DNA from: Gemmatimonadota bacterium
Lineage (GTDB): Bacteria > Gemmatimonadota > Gemmatimonadetes > Gemmatimonadales > GWC2-71-9
Direction of reading: 5' to 3'
DNA length: 32,957 bases
NCBI GenBank assembly: GCA_003223395.1
Contig: QHUZ01000037.1
Span: forward strand, 1 to 32,957
Within the stretch, counting starts at the first letter, position 1. Every line of letters begins with the position of its first letter. Shown piece after piece: positions 16,947-28,402 of this stretch. The notes under the pieces were generated by a model. It had not been told where the DNA came from, ran no database searches, and saw nothing but the letters and a program-made list of their open reading frames with translations. A program made the translations under genes and the position numbers.

Positions 16947-18223
16947 TTATCGACCACCATCGCCATCATCTCGGCCTCGGCCACCACCTGTCCGTCCACG
17001 TACCCCGCTCCCTTCATCCGGCACGTCTTGCCGCGGAACTGCAGCATCTCGAGCTCGAAGCGGATCTGGTCGCCCGGCACGACGGGCCGCCGGAACTTCA
17101 CGTGATCGAGCGACATGAAGTAGACGACCTTGTTCGCCGTGTCCTGGCCCTCGAAGTGACTCATTAACAGCATGCCGCCGACCTGCGCCATCGCTTCGAT
17201 AATGAGCACGCCCGGCATGATGGGATGACCCGGGAAATGTCCCTGAAAGAACGGCTCGTTGATCGTCACGTTCTTGATGCCCACGATCCGCTTCTGCCCT
17301 TCGACCTCGATGATCCGATCGACCAGCAGGAACGGATAGCGGTGCGGCAGGTAGTCCATGATCTTCGCGATGTCCATCGCCGGCATTCCGGTGCGCCTCC
17401 CTGCGCGAGCGAGCGCCCGCGCCAGTGCGATGTTCCCGCCGTGGCTGGGCCGCGTCGCCACCACATGAGCCTGAATCCGGGCGCCGGTCAGCGCCAGGTC
17501 CCCCACGATGTCCGCCGCCTTGTGCCGCACGAACTCATCCGGCCAGCGCAACTTCCCGCCGTTCACCACGCCGCGGTCATCGAGCACGATCGCGTTCGCT
17601 TCCGACGCGCCTTTGATCAGCCCGCGTGCCTGCAGCTCCGCCACCTCGTGCGTGAAGCCGAACGTGCGCGCCGGCGCGAGCTCCGCGGCAAAGTTCGCCG
17701 GCGTGACTTCGTAGGCGCCGGCTTGGCGCCCGATCAACGGATGCGCCCATTCGATCGACACCGTCAGCCGGAGCGTCTTGGCCGGCGCGACCACGTACGT
17801 CGCATCCTTGTCGGTGACCGTGAAGGGCGCCGTGACGGTGAGCACCGCCGGCTCGCCGCCCACGGACGCCGGCTCGGCCTTGGCCAGCGCATCGAAATAC
17901 GGCTGCACGCTGCCGTCGAGAATCGGCGGCTCGGGACCCGTGAGCTCGATCGTGAGGTCGTCGATCACGTGCGCCGCGACCGCCGCGAGCAGATGCTCGA
18001 CGGTGTGGATCGTGGCCGCGCCATGGCCGATCGCGGTGCGGCGCTCCACCGCCTCGACCTCCGTCAGCCGGGCCGGAACCTCGGGCTTCCCCACCAGGTC
18101 AGTGCGGCGGAACACGATGCCCTGCCCCGCGGGCGCCGGCAGGAATGTCGCTTCCGTGGTGGCGCCGGTGTGAAGCCCGGTACCACGCAGCGCCGCGCTG
18201 CGCGTGACGGAACGTCTAGTGAT
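16943..18223 (-). CDS. lpxC-fabZ: Bifunctional UDP-3-O-acyl-N-acetylglucosamine deacetylase / 3-hydroxyacyl-ACP dehydratase (LpxC-FabZ fusion)
   Basis: The LpxC part performs the committed zinc-dependent deacetylation of lipid A synthesis. The FabZ part dehydrates 3-hydroxyacyl-ACP in fatty acid synthesis, so both users of one acyl substrate are joined. LpxC features are GTGLHTG near the start, the zinc histidine in HTVEHLLAAVA, zinc His/Asp in DEFVRHKAADIVGDL and the catalytic-type histidine in PSHGGN. FabZ begins near DYLPHRYPFLLVDRI with QGHFPGHPIMPGV and IIEAMAQ carrying the catalytic His and Glu. Such fusions are known in Bacteroidetes and some other phyla. The frame is open back to a TAA at 18247-18245 with no ATG, GTG or TTG before the GTG at 18115, which lies beyond GTGLHTG and cannot be the true start. 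I place it at ATC 18223 (426 residues); ATA 18232 and CTG 18190 are alternatives. Confidence 0.93.
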   Translation of the reverse strand: MTRRSVTRSAALRGTGLHTGATTEATFLPAPAGQGIVFRRTDLVGKPEVPARLTEVEAVERRTAIGHGAATIHTVEHLLAAVAAHVIDDLTIELTGPEPPILDGSVQPYFDALAKAEPASVGGEPAVLTVTAPFTVTDKDATYVVAPAKTLRLTVSIEWAHPLIGRQAGAYEVTPANFAAELAPARTFGFTHEVAELQARGLIKGASEANAIVLDDRGVVNGGKLRWPDEFVRHKAADIVGDLALTGARIQAHVVATRPSHGGNIALARALARAGRRTGMPAMDIAKIMDYLPHRYPFLLVDRIIEVEGQKRIVGIKNVTINEPFFQGHFPGHPIMPGVLIIEAMAQVGGMLLMSHFEGQDTANKVVYFMSLDHVKFRRPVVPGDQIRFELEMLQFRGKTCRMKGAGYVDGQVVAEAEMMAMVVDK

Positions 18224-19271
18224 CTGGGCTATGGGACGCCGGCTTTACGAGCGCTTCGAGCTCGTCCACGATCCGGGAGAGACGGTACAACGCCGCCTGC
18301 GCGCGCAAGAACTCACGATGCGGCCGCGCCGGATATCCGAACATCGTCGCGCCCGCGGGCACGTTGCCGATGTAGCCGGACTGTACGAGCAGCCGCGCGC
18401 CGCGTCCGATCGTGAGATGATCCGAGATGCCTACCTGGCCGGCGATGATCACATCGTCCTCCACCTGCACGCTGCCCGCGATGCCAGCCTGCGCCATGAT
18501 GAGACAGCGGGCGCCGATCCGCACGTTGTGCGCGATATGGACCAGGTTGTCGATTTTCGTGCCCGATCCGATCACGGTGTCGTCCACACTGCCGCGGTCG
18601 ACGCACGTGTTCGCGCCGATTTCGATGTCGTCCCCGATCAGGCAGCGACCGACGTGCGGAATCTTGCGGTGCGCTTCGCCGCCCTTCCCGGGGACGTATC
18701 CGAATCCGTCGCTCCCCAGCACCGCGCCCGCGTGCACGATCACGCGCTTGCCCAGCGCCGTGCCCGCGTACAGCGTGACGCCGGGATACAGCTGCGTGTC
18801 GTCACCGACCGCCACGCCGTCGCCGAGGACGCAGCCCGCGCCGATCCGAACGTTGCGCCCGAGCTGCACGTCGCTGCCGAGACTGGCGTGCGAGCCGATG
18901 GCTACCGGCTCCTGCCACGTCGTCCCCCGGCCGATCGCGGCCGTCGGATGGACACCCGCTTCCCAGACGGCCTGCGGATACAGGACGGGAAGCACGACCA
19001 GCAACGCCGCGTACGGCTCGGGGACGATGATGCGCGTTTCGGGCCCGCCGGCCGTGGCTTCGAGCTCCGGCGCAACGAGCACGACGGACGCGCTGGTGCG
19101 CTCAAAGTAGGGGGCGTACCGGGGGGAGGCAAGAAAAGAAAGGTCGCCGGGACCCGCGCGCTCGAGCGGCGCGACCCCGGCGACCGTTACCGTGCCCGGC
19201 CCTACCAGCCGTCCGCCGGTGAGCGCCGCGATTTCACTCGCGGAGAGCGGCCGCGTTCCCGCCGCATTCAT
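18216..19271 (-). CDS. lpxD: UDP-3-O-(3-hydroxyacyl)glucosamine N-acyltransferase LpxD
   Basis: LpxD adds the second, N-linked 3-hydroxyacyl chain to UDP-acyl-glucosamine after LpxC. The 351-residue protein has an N-terminal uridine-binding domain (ASEIAALTGGRLVG, then GDLSFLASPRYAP), a long left-handed beta-helix of hexapeptide repeats from about residue 105 to 310 (including GSDGFGYVPGKGG and the catalytic-type histidine region KIDNLVHIAHNVRIG), and a C-terminal helix. Length is normal. The ATG at 19271 lies 25 bases after the skp stop. The stop TAG overlaps the proposed lpxC start by eight bases. Confidence 0.95.
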   Translation of the reverse strand: MNAAGTRPLSASEIAALTGGRLVGPGTVTVAGVAPLERAGPGDLSFLASPRYAPYFERTSASVVLVAPELEATAGGPETRIIVPEPYAALLVVLPVLYPQAVWEAGVHPTAAIGRGTTWQEPVAIGSHASLGSDVQLGRNVRIGAGCVLGDGVAVGDDTQLYPGVTLYAGTALGKRVIVHAGAVLGSDGFGYVPGKGGEAHRKIPHVGRCLIGDDIEIGANTCVDRGSVDDTVIGSGTKIDNLVHIAHNVRIGARCLIMAQAGIAGSVQVEDDVIIAGQVGISDHLTIGRGARLLVQSGYIGNVPAGATMFGYPARPHREFLRAQAALYRLSRIVDELEALVKPASHSPDH

Positions 19272-19296
19272 CGGGGGCGGAGCGCGAGCCCCCCGG

Positions 19297-19845
19297 TTAC
19301 TGCGCCTGAGCGAGGCGCTGCAGCACCCGGGGCGTGATGTTCAGCGCCGGGTCCGCCGCGGCGACGAATCCCCCGGCGGCGTCGGCATCGAAGATCACGG
19401 AGTAGTTCATTTCCGCGCGGATGCCCTGGATCACGGAAGTGATGCGCGCGCGGAGCGGTCCCAAGAGCTCCTGTTCCCGTTGCCGCAGGCGGTCCTGCAG
19501 CTCCTGGGAGCGCTGCTCGATCCGCGTCTGCATCGCCTGCAGCTCCTTCACCTTCGCCGCCCGCGCGGCGGGCGACAGCACGAGCGATTGCTGGTCAAAG
19601 ACCTGCTGCGCCGAATCCAGCTGCGCCTGCAGCTTCTGATATTCAGTCTGCGACGCTTGCAGCTCTTTCCGGTACGTCGATTCGGCCGCCGCGTAGCCGG
19701 GCGTCCTCTGCAAGATTTCCTGCGAGCTGATGAACGCGATTTTCACCGGCGCCGGTGCGGACTGCGTACCCTGGCTCAGCAGGGCGGTCGGGGCCGCGGC
19801 AAGCGCGGCGACGGCGGCGAGCGACACGAGGACGAGACGCTGCAT
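19297..19845 (-). CDS. skp: Skp/OmpH-family periplasmic chaperone
   Basis: Skp carries unfolded outer-membrane proteins across the periplasm to the BAM complex. The 182-residue product has a signal peptide (about residues 1-25, ending LLSQG), the family start KIAFISSQEILQRTPGYAAAE, a long charged helical region with a central coiled coil (about residues 60-145, for example ELQAMQTRIEQRSQELQDR), and the terminal strand region NYSVIFDADAAGGFVAAADPALNIT that forms the trimer body. I chose the ATG at 19845, preceded ten bases upstream by GGGAG; the open frame upstream is out-of-frame bamA. It lies 37 bases after bamA, the classic bamA-skp-lpxD order. Confidence 0.92.
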   Translation of the reverse strand: MQRLVLVSLAAVAALAAAPTALLSQGTQSAPAPVKIAFISSQEILQRTPGYAAAESTYRKELQASQTEYQKLQAQLDSAQQVFDQQSLVLSPAARAAKVKELQAMQTRIEQRSQELQDRLRQREQELLGPLRARITSVIQGIRAEMNYSVIFDADAAGGFVAAADPALNITPRVLQRLAQAQ

Positions 19846-19882
19846 AACGCTGGAACTCCCGATGTAGGGTGTGGGCCCGAGC

Positions 19883-22278
19883 TTAAAAGAAATTGCCGAG
19901 CTTGAAGTGCAGCTTCCAGCCGGGTTTGGGCCGTCCGAACGCGTCCAACCGGTCGAAGCCGTATGCGTAATCGATGCCGAGTGGCCCGAGCGGCGAGATG
20001 ACGGCCGCGCCGAACCCGGCGCCGCGGAACAACCGCGTAGGATCGTAGAGCGCCGGGCGCGCCCAGACGTTCCCGGCATCGAAGAACGTCGAGAGATACA
20101 GCATCTGGGACACGCGCATGCCCAGCTCGCCGGTCATCGAGAAGAACGCCTTGCCGAACGCGTTGGGGTTGATCTGCGTGCTGGCGCTGGGATCGTACCC
20201 GAACGGCGTGATCGAGCCTTCGTCATAGCCGCGGAGCGGGATGAAAAACTGGGTACCGCCCAGGGTGAACAGCTGCTCGAAGAACGGCGAATTGCCGAAA
20301 ACGAACCCGGACCGCGTCGAGAACCCGAGCACGAACTTCACGGGAGACGACACCGGATTGCCGAGCGTGCCGATCGGCGCGTAGAAGTGCCCCTCGAGAT
20401 CGGCGCGCTGGAAGTTCCCCGATCCGCCCAGCAGCCCGCCGCTCTGTGACAGCCCCAGCTGGATCATCGTGCCGGCGGTGGGGAACGGCAGGTCGATCCG
20501 TGTATCGCGCATCAACGACGCGCCCACCGTCGACCGCACGCAGTTGTTGCACCGGAACAGCGCGGGGGCCGTCGGATCGGAGCCCGTGAAGCTTTGCTGG
20601 TCGATGCCGTAGGACAGGAACAGCCGCGTGTAGTTGTCGCCGAACACCGGGAAGCCGAGCTGCAGGCTCGCGCCACGGCGCCGCAAACGGCCGAAGTTGC
20701 CGACGATGTAGCGCACCCGCTGGTTGTGCACGCCGATCGTGGCCGAGATCCGGGACTCGCGCACGGCCGGATCGGTGAACGACACGTCGAAATCGTTGAT
20801 ATTCTTGCCGAACTGCCACTGGAACCGGCCGCGCTTGCCCTGGCCGAACAGATTCGGCTCGTCCAGGCCGAGGAAGCCGCCGACGCCCGTGCCCTGCCCG
20901 ACCGAAGCGCCGAAGTTGATGTTGCCGGTGCGCTTCTCCGAAACCCGGAACACGACATCGATATCACCCTGCTCGTTCGCCGGCTTCGTGTCGGGGAACG
21001 GCATCGGCTGATTGAAGAAACCGAGGTTCGAGACCCGCTGGTACGAGGCGATCAGCGCGTCCTGGCGGAAGACGTCGCCGGGCACCATCACGATCGCCTC
21101 CCGGATCACGCGGTCGTGCGTGACGTCGTTGCCGCGGATCTCCACGTGGCTCACGATCGCCGGCTGGCCTTCGGTGATCACCCAGCGGAGGTCCACGACC
21201 GGCTTGCCATCGGGCCCGAGGCGCCGCAGCACGTCGGGCCGGACGTTCACGTAGATGTAGCCGTTGTTGTAGTACAGCGTCTGCAGCTTGCGGGTGGCGT
21301 CCTGCCAGGCCTGGTCGTCGAAGTAGACGATAGGGTGTTTGCCGCCGAGTCCCAGCAGGCCCGTGCGCTGCTCCCCCGTGAACGGATAGAACGTCTGTAG
21401 CTCGTCGGTCGAGAAGCGCCGGTTGCCGACGATCTCGAAGGTGCCGATCCGGTAGGGCTCGCCCTCGCTGACCTTCACTACGAGCGTCGCCTTGCCCGTG
21501 GGCTCGTGCATGACGAGCGTGTCGTCGAGCACCTGGAAGTCTACATACCCCTGCTTGCCGTAGAACGACGGCAGCTTCTGATGCAGATCGTCGCCGAGCT
21601 TGTCGTCGTTGTACTCGCCCGAGTGGAACCACCAGAACCCTTCGGGGCGGGTGCTCATCTGCGCGGCGAGTTGCGCGTCGGTGAAATGCGTGTTGCCCTG
21701 GAAATCCACCCGGGCGATGGCGACGCGGTTGCCCTCGGCGACGTCGAAGATCACGCGGACGGCCGACGAATCCCGCTCGTACACGTACAGCGGCTTCGTC
21801 TGCGCGAGGTAGTAGCCCCGCGCGTGATACAGCGAATCGATGCGGGCGCGGCCGCGCACTACGCCGGCCGGATCGAGCGGCCGACCTTCCGCGAGCGCGA
21901 CCTTGTCGCGCACGCTGTGCTCGGACAGGCGCTGGACGCCGCGGACCGCCCACCGCGCGAGGATGGGCCGCTCGTGCACGTGAATCACGAGCACGTGTTT
22001 GCCGCCCGCTTGCTCCTGCGTCATCCGGATGTCGTCGAACTGGCCACTCGTATAGAGCGCCTGGATGGCGCGCTGGACATCGCGATAGTTGATCGGGTGG
22101 CCGGGCTGGAGGCCGCTGATTTGAATGATGCTGGTGGCGTTATTGCGTCGCTGCCCGACCACCGCAATTGAGTCGGGGACGGGCGTTTGCGAAGCCCCCG
22201 CGGCTCCGGCCTGTGCGGCGCACAGGCCCGGGGCGGCGGCGGCGAGACTCAAGAAGAATGGAAGAGTGAGCCGGCGGA

Positions 22279-22282
<4 letters not shown>
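19883..22282 (-). CDS. bamA: Outer membrane protein assembly factor BamA
   Basis: BamA (Omp85) is the beta-barrel core of the machine that folds and inserts outer-membrane proteins. The 799-residue protein has a signal peptide (about residues 1-23), five POTRA-like repeats to about residue 430 (for example VDFQGNTHFTD, FEIVGNRRFSTDEL, VEIRGNDVTHDRVIREAI), and a 16-strand-type barrel with the conserved lid motif PLRGYDEG near residue 684. It ends in the phenylalanine beta-signal (LHFKLGNFF). A Cys-x-x-Cys pair (Cys578/Cys581) lies in a probable extracellular loop, unusual for BamA. The GTG start overlaps the clpC stop (GTGA). Confidence 0.95.
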
Positions 22283-24759
<2,477 letters not shown>

Positions 24760-24784
24760 CTAGGTCGAACTCACCTTTCGCCGT

Positions 24785-25855
24785 TCAACTGGATTCCGCT
24801 TCGAGCAGGCGTCGCACGAACGCCGCACGCACCGTGGGCAGCTCGCGATCGCCGGTAGACCGGCCATCCATCGCCGCCAGGTGGGCTGGCTGGGTGTAGA
24901 TCAACAGCTTGTTGAGCGTATAGACTCCCGGTCCTGGAAGCAACTTCAGACCGACACCCAACCGCACGCCGCTCAACAAGTTCATCGTCTCTTCGAACGA
25001 CACCTGGCGCGCATGCTTCAACAGGCCGTACGCACGCCACGTCTTGTCTTCCACTTCCTCGGGTGCCGTTCTCAACAGCACGTCCCGTGCCTGTTCCTCG
25101 TACTCGACGACCTGCCGCACAATCTTCCCAAGATGATCGATCAGCTCGTCTTCTGTCTTCCCTAAGGTTGTTTGGTTGGACAGCTGGAAGAAATTGCCTA
25201 CGACCTCGCTGTTTTCCCCGTATAAGCCCCGAAAGGTTAATCCGACCTGCGAGAGTCCTTGCAGAACTTTGTTGATTTCCTTGGTCAAAACAAGGCCCGG
25301 CAAATGGATAAGGACGCTGGCCCTGAGTCCCGTGCCCGCATTCGTGGGACAGGACGTAAGATAGCCAAATTCCGGATGAAAGGCGAAAGGAACGAGCCGG
25401 CCTAACTCCGCATCTATCGCTTCCACCTCGGCATACGCGTCTTCCAAATCGAATCCCGACCACATTCCATGCAATCGCAGATGATCCTCTTCATTCACCA
25501 TCACGCCGACCTGGTCCTGCACCAGCAGCGCGGCTCCCGGACGCGGACGTGACTCGCGCTCCAGTCCTGCCAATTCCTTACTGACGAGATGCCGTTCGTG
25601 CAGGAGTTGCCGTTCCGATCGATCCATCTGGTCGAGATGGAATGCCACCGCCGATCCCAGATGACCCGATGACGCCGCGGCGTCCGTCACGCGCTGCAGC
25701 ACCGCCATGCGGTCGGCGTCTTTCGCCCGCTGGCTGAACGGAATGCCGCGGACGTTGCGCGCCAGCCGGATTCTCGTGGACAGGACGATCGTGGACTTCG
25801 GCCCGGAGGCGTCCAGCCACCTCATCCCGCCGTCCGGAAGGAGTGAGAGATCCAT
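24785..25855 (-). CDS. mcsB: Protein arginine kinase McsB
   Basis: McsB phosphorylates arginine side chains of misfolded or regulatory proteins, marking them for ClpC-ClpP. The 356-residue protein has the phosphagen-kinase catalytic fold: STRIRLARNVRGIPF near residue 26 (nucleotide-contacting arginines), QVGVMVNEEDHLRLHGM around residue 115 (catalytic acids), and SCPTNAGTGLRASVLIHLPGL around residue 170 (active-site cysteine loop). The C-terminal helical domain has the PAEVTT-free McsB form rather than a creatine-kinase tail. The ATG at 25855 shares a base with the mcsA stop (TAATG). Phosphagen kinases for small guanidino compounds are the alternative, but McsA and ClpC beside it settle the assignment. 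Confidence 0.95.
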   Translation of the reverse strand: MDLSLLPDGGMRWLDASGPKSTIVLSTRIRLARNVRGIPFSQRAKDADRMAVLQRVTDAAASSGHLGSAVAFHLDQMDRSERQLLHERHLVSKELAGLERESRPRPGAALLVQDQVGVMVNEEDHLRLHGMWSGFDLEDAYAEVEAIDAELGRLVPFAFHPEFGYLTSCPTNAGTGLRASVLIHLPGLVLTKEINKVLQGLSQVGLTFRGLYGENSEVVGNFFQLSNQTTLGKTEDELIDHLGKIVRQVVEYEEQARDVLLRTAPEEVEDKTWRAYGLLKHARQVSFEETMNLLSGVRLGVGLKLLPGPGVYTLNKLLIYTQPAHLAAMDGRSTGDRELPTVRAAFVRRLLEAESS

Positions 25856-26370
25856 TATTCCAGCACCCGAATCCGATCCCGCAGCTCGGCCGCGAGCTCG
25901 AAGTTCTCCCCCTCGACAGCCCGACGGAGCTGCGCCTTCAGCTCGAGCAAGCGGCTGCGCGGATCATCATCGCTCAGGCCGCCGCCGCCTGCGCCGGGGA
26001 GCTCGTAGCGCTCGCCCACGTGCTGGCTCGAGCCGTGGAGTCGCCGCAGCAGGTCGCGCAGGTGTGTGTCGAAGGACTCATAGCAGCGATCGCAGCCGAG
26101 CCGACCGGAGTCGCGGAAGTCGCGCAGCGTGCTCCCGCAGGCCGTGCATCGCAAGGCGTCGCCGGACGCGGGAACGAGCGCGCCCGGGGTGCTGCCTTTC
26201 ACGACAGCGCCGAGGAAATTGCCCAGCGGACTCTTGAGGACCGCGCCACCCGTTTCCACGCCCTTCTGCTGGGCGCACTGCTCGCACAGGTGGAGCGTGA
26301 CTTTGGAGTCATGCTCGACCTGGGTCAGGTTGATGATGGCGTCGCGTTCCTTACAGTTATCGCACAGCAT
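25855..26370 (-). CDS. mcsA: McsA, zinc-binding activator of McsB
   Basis: McsA activates the McsB kinase. The 171-residue protein has four CxxC motifs (Cys3/6, Cys29/32, Cys75/78, Cys93/96), forming two zinc-finger-like units, and a C-terminal UVR motif (about residues 139-171, LKAQLRRAVEGENFELAAELRD). This is the expected McsA layout and length. The ATG at 26370 shares a base with the lolD stop (TGATG). In Firmicutes the repressor gene ctsR precedes mcsA; here lolD is in that position. Confidence 0.93.
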   Translation of the reverse strand: MLCDNCKERDAIINLTQVEHDSKVTLHLCEQCAQQKGVETGGAVLKSPLGNFLGAVVKGSTPGALVPASGDALRCTACGSTLRDFRDSGRLGCDRCYESFDTHLRDLLRRLHGSSQHVGERYELPGAGGGGLSDDDPRSRLLELKAQLRRAVEGENFELAAELRDRIRVLE

Positions 26371-27071
26371 CAGGGAATCGCATCGACCGAGCCCACCGTC
26401 GTGACCCGGCCGTCCTCCAGTAACAGCACTCGGTCCGCCCGTCCCGCCAGCTGACGGTTGTGGGTGACCACCACGACCGCCGTTTCGTATTCCCGCGCCA
26501 GCCGGAAAAAGATCTCATGCAGCCGCTCGGCATTCGCATGATCGAGGTTGCCCGACGGCTCGTCCGCCAACACTACACTCGGGTCGTGGACCAGCGCACG
26601 GGCTACCGCGCAACGCTGCTGCTCGCCGCCCGACAGCTCCGCCGGCCGATGACTCATCCGTCCCGCCAGTCCGACCTCGGACAGCACTTCTTCGGCGCGC
26701 GAGCGGGCCTTCCGCGGTTCCACGCCGCCAATGAGCAGCGGCATCATGACGTTTTCCAAAGCCGAGAACTCGCGCAGCAAATGATGAAACTGAAACACAA
26801 ACCCGAGCTTCCGGTTCCTGAGTTCCGCCGCGCCCCGGGCGTCGAGGTCGGCGTACCGCGACCCATCCAACCAGATGTCTCCGCTCGTCGGAGCGTCGAG
26901 GGCTCCGAGCAGATGGAGCAGCGTGCTCTTCCCCGCTCCCGACGCGCCGACGATCGCGACGAACTCGCCACGCCGCACGTCCACATCCACGCCCCGCAGG
27001 ATCTCGAGCAGCTGCCCATCGCCGCCCGCGAAGACGCGCCGGATCGCTTTGCCGGTCAGGAGCGCGTTCAT
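26370..27071 (-). CDS. lolD: Lipoprotein-releasing ABC transporter ATPase LolD
   Basis: LolD powers release of outer-membrane lipoproteins from the inner membrane to LolA. The 233-residue ATPase has Walker A GASGAGKSTLL (about residues 42-52), the Q-loop in FVFQFHHLLREFSALENVMMPLLI, the ABC signature LSGGEQQRCAVARAL, Walker B VVLADEPSGNLD and the switch histidine in VVVTHNRQLA. The motif after the Q-loop is typical of the MacB/LolD branch. Translation is coupled to the permease gene upstream (ATGA), which distinguishes LolD from MacB or FtsE paralogues. Confidence 0.93.
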   Translation of the reverse strand: MNALLTGKAIRRVFAGGDGQLLEILRGVDVDVRRGEFVAIVGASGAGKSTLLHLLGALDAPTSGDIWLDGSRYADLDARGAAELRNRKLGFVFQFHHLLREFSALENVMMPLLIGGVEPRKARSRAEEVLSEVGLAGRMSHRPAELSGGEQQRCAVARALVHDPSVVLADEPSGNLDHANAERLHEIFFRLAREYETAVVVVTHNRQLAGRADRVLLLEDGRVTTVGSVDAIP

Positions 27072-28402
27072 TCGTACCGGATGGCGGTCACCGGCTCGAG
27101 CCGGGCGGCCTGCGTGCTTGGGTAGAGGGGCGCCAGTGTGGCGATCACCAAACTCGCCCCGATGACGGCCAGCGCGTCGATCGGATTGTTCAGCACCGGC
27201 AGGTGGTCGATGAAGTAGATCGAGGGATCGATCGGGATCAAATGCCCGTGATTGACCATCGCACCGACGATCAGCCCGAGGACCGCACCGAGCGTCGTCC
27301 CGACCAATCCGATGAATACGCCTTGGATGAGGAAGACACGGCGGATCCGGGTGCGCTGCATCCCCATCGCCATGAGGATGCCGATCTCCCGCGTTTTGTC
27401 GCGCACCACCATCGTCAACGTCCCGACGACGTTGAAGGCCGCGACGACGCAGATCAGGAACACGACCAGCCCCATCGCGAGCTTCTCGAGCTTGAGCGCG
27501 GAGAACAGCGAGCGGTTCTGGAGCTGCCAGTCGAGCGCCCGGTACGGATAGCCGAGCATGTCTTCAATCTGCTTCCCGGCCTCGGTGGCGCGCTCCGGAT
27601 TCGCGAGCCGGACCTCGATCCCCGTGACCGCGTTCCCCAACCCGGCGAAATCCTGGGCGGCCTGGCGGCGCATGAGGACGTAGCTGTTGTCGTAGTCGTA
27701 CATCCCGGTCTCGAACAGGCCGGTGACTTCATAGCGGCGATACTTGGGGACGAAGGCCCCGAGGCTGCGATTGAACTGCGAGCCGGCGGGGGCGACCATC
27801 GTGATGACGTCCCCGGGGTATGCCGTCAGCTTGGTCGCCAGCCGGGTCCCGATCGCGACGCCGCCCTCGACGTCGGAGCGCGTCGTCCGGAACGTGAGAT
27901 CGCCCTTCGTGAAGTAATGCGGCAGGCTCGTCACTGCCTTCCTGCCCGTGTCGGCCTCGATGCCGATGACATACACGCCTTCGGCATAGTCGTGGCCCGC
28001 CGAGATCAGACCCTGGGTCATCACGAACGGCGCCGCGGCCTCCAGGCCCCGCGCGCGCCTCACCTTCGCCATCACCGCAGGCCAGTCGTCGAGCCGCAGT
28101 CCTTCGCCGTACGTCAAGACGCGCAGGTGCGGATTGACGACTAGAATCTTCTCGCGCAGGTCGTTCTGCATGCCGTTCATCACGCCCAGCACGATGACGA
28201 GCGCCATCACGCCGACCGTGACGCCGCCGACGGCGATCACGGTGATCAGCGATATCAGCCGCGACGAGCGCCGGCTGCGCAGATACCGCATCGCGACGCG
28301 CAGATCGAGGCGCTTCGGCCAGTTCGTGACCAGCACCACGACCGCCGCGATGGCGGCGATCGCGAACAGCCCCTTGAGAACGTCCACGACGGAGATCGTC
28401 AT
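27068..28402 (-). CDS. lolC: Lipoprotein-releasing ABC transporter permease LolC/LolE
   Basis: The membrane subunit of the Lol exporter. The 444-residue protein has the LolC/E core: LRVAMRYLRSRRSSRLISLITVIAVGGVTVGVMALVIVLGVMNGMQNDLREKIL, a large periplasmic domain (about residues 90-310) and three C-terminal transmembrane helices (near 320-345, 365-395 and 410-430). Ahead of the usual start there is an additional hydrophobic segment at residues 8-25, so five helices rather than four are suggested. The ATG at 28402 overlaps the lysS stop (ATGA), which supports this longer start. Only one permease gene is present, so the complex may use a homodimer or a partner elsewhere; LolC and LolE cannot be distinguished. 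Confidence 0.88.
   Translation of the reverse strand: MTISVVDVLKGLFAIAAIAAVVVLVTNWPKRLDLRVAMRYLRSRRSSRLISLITVIAVGGVTVGVMALVIVLGVMNGMQNDLREKILVVNPHLRVLTYGEGLRLDDWPAVMAKVRRARGLEAAAPFVMTQGLISAGHDYAEGVYVIGIEADTGRKAVTSLPHYFTKGDLTFRTTRSDVEGGVAIGTRLATKLTAYPGDVITMVAPAGSQFNRSLGAFVPKYRRYEVTGLFETGMYDYDNSYVLMRRQAAQDFAGLGNAVTGIEVRLANPERATEAGKQIEDMLGYPYRALDWQLQNRSLFSALKLEKLAMGLVVFLICVVAAFNVVGTLTMVVRDKTREIGILMAMGMQRTRIRRVFLIQGVFIGLVGTTLGAVLGLIVGAMVNHGHLIPIDPSIYFIDHLPVLNNPIDALAVIGASLVIATLAPLYPSTQAARLEPVTAIRYE

Noticed and set aside
16943-18115. GTG 18115 as the lpxC start
   Set aside because: It lies downstream of the conserved GTGLHTG motif, which is in frame and intact, so it would remove the LpxC N-terminus.
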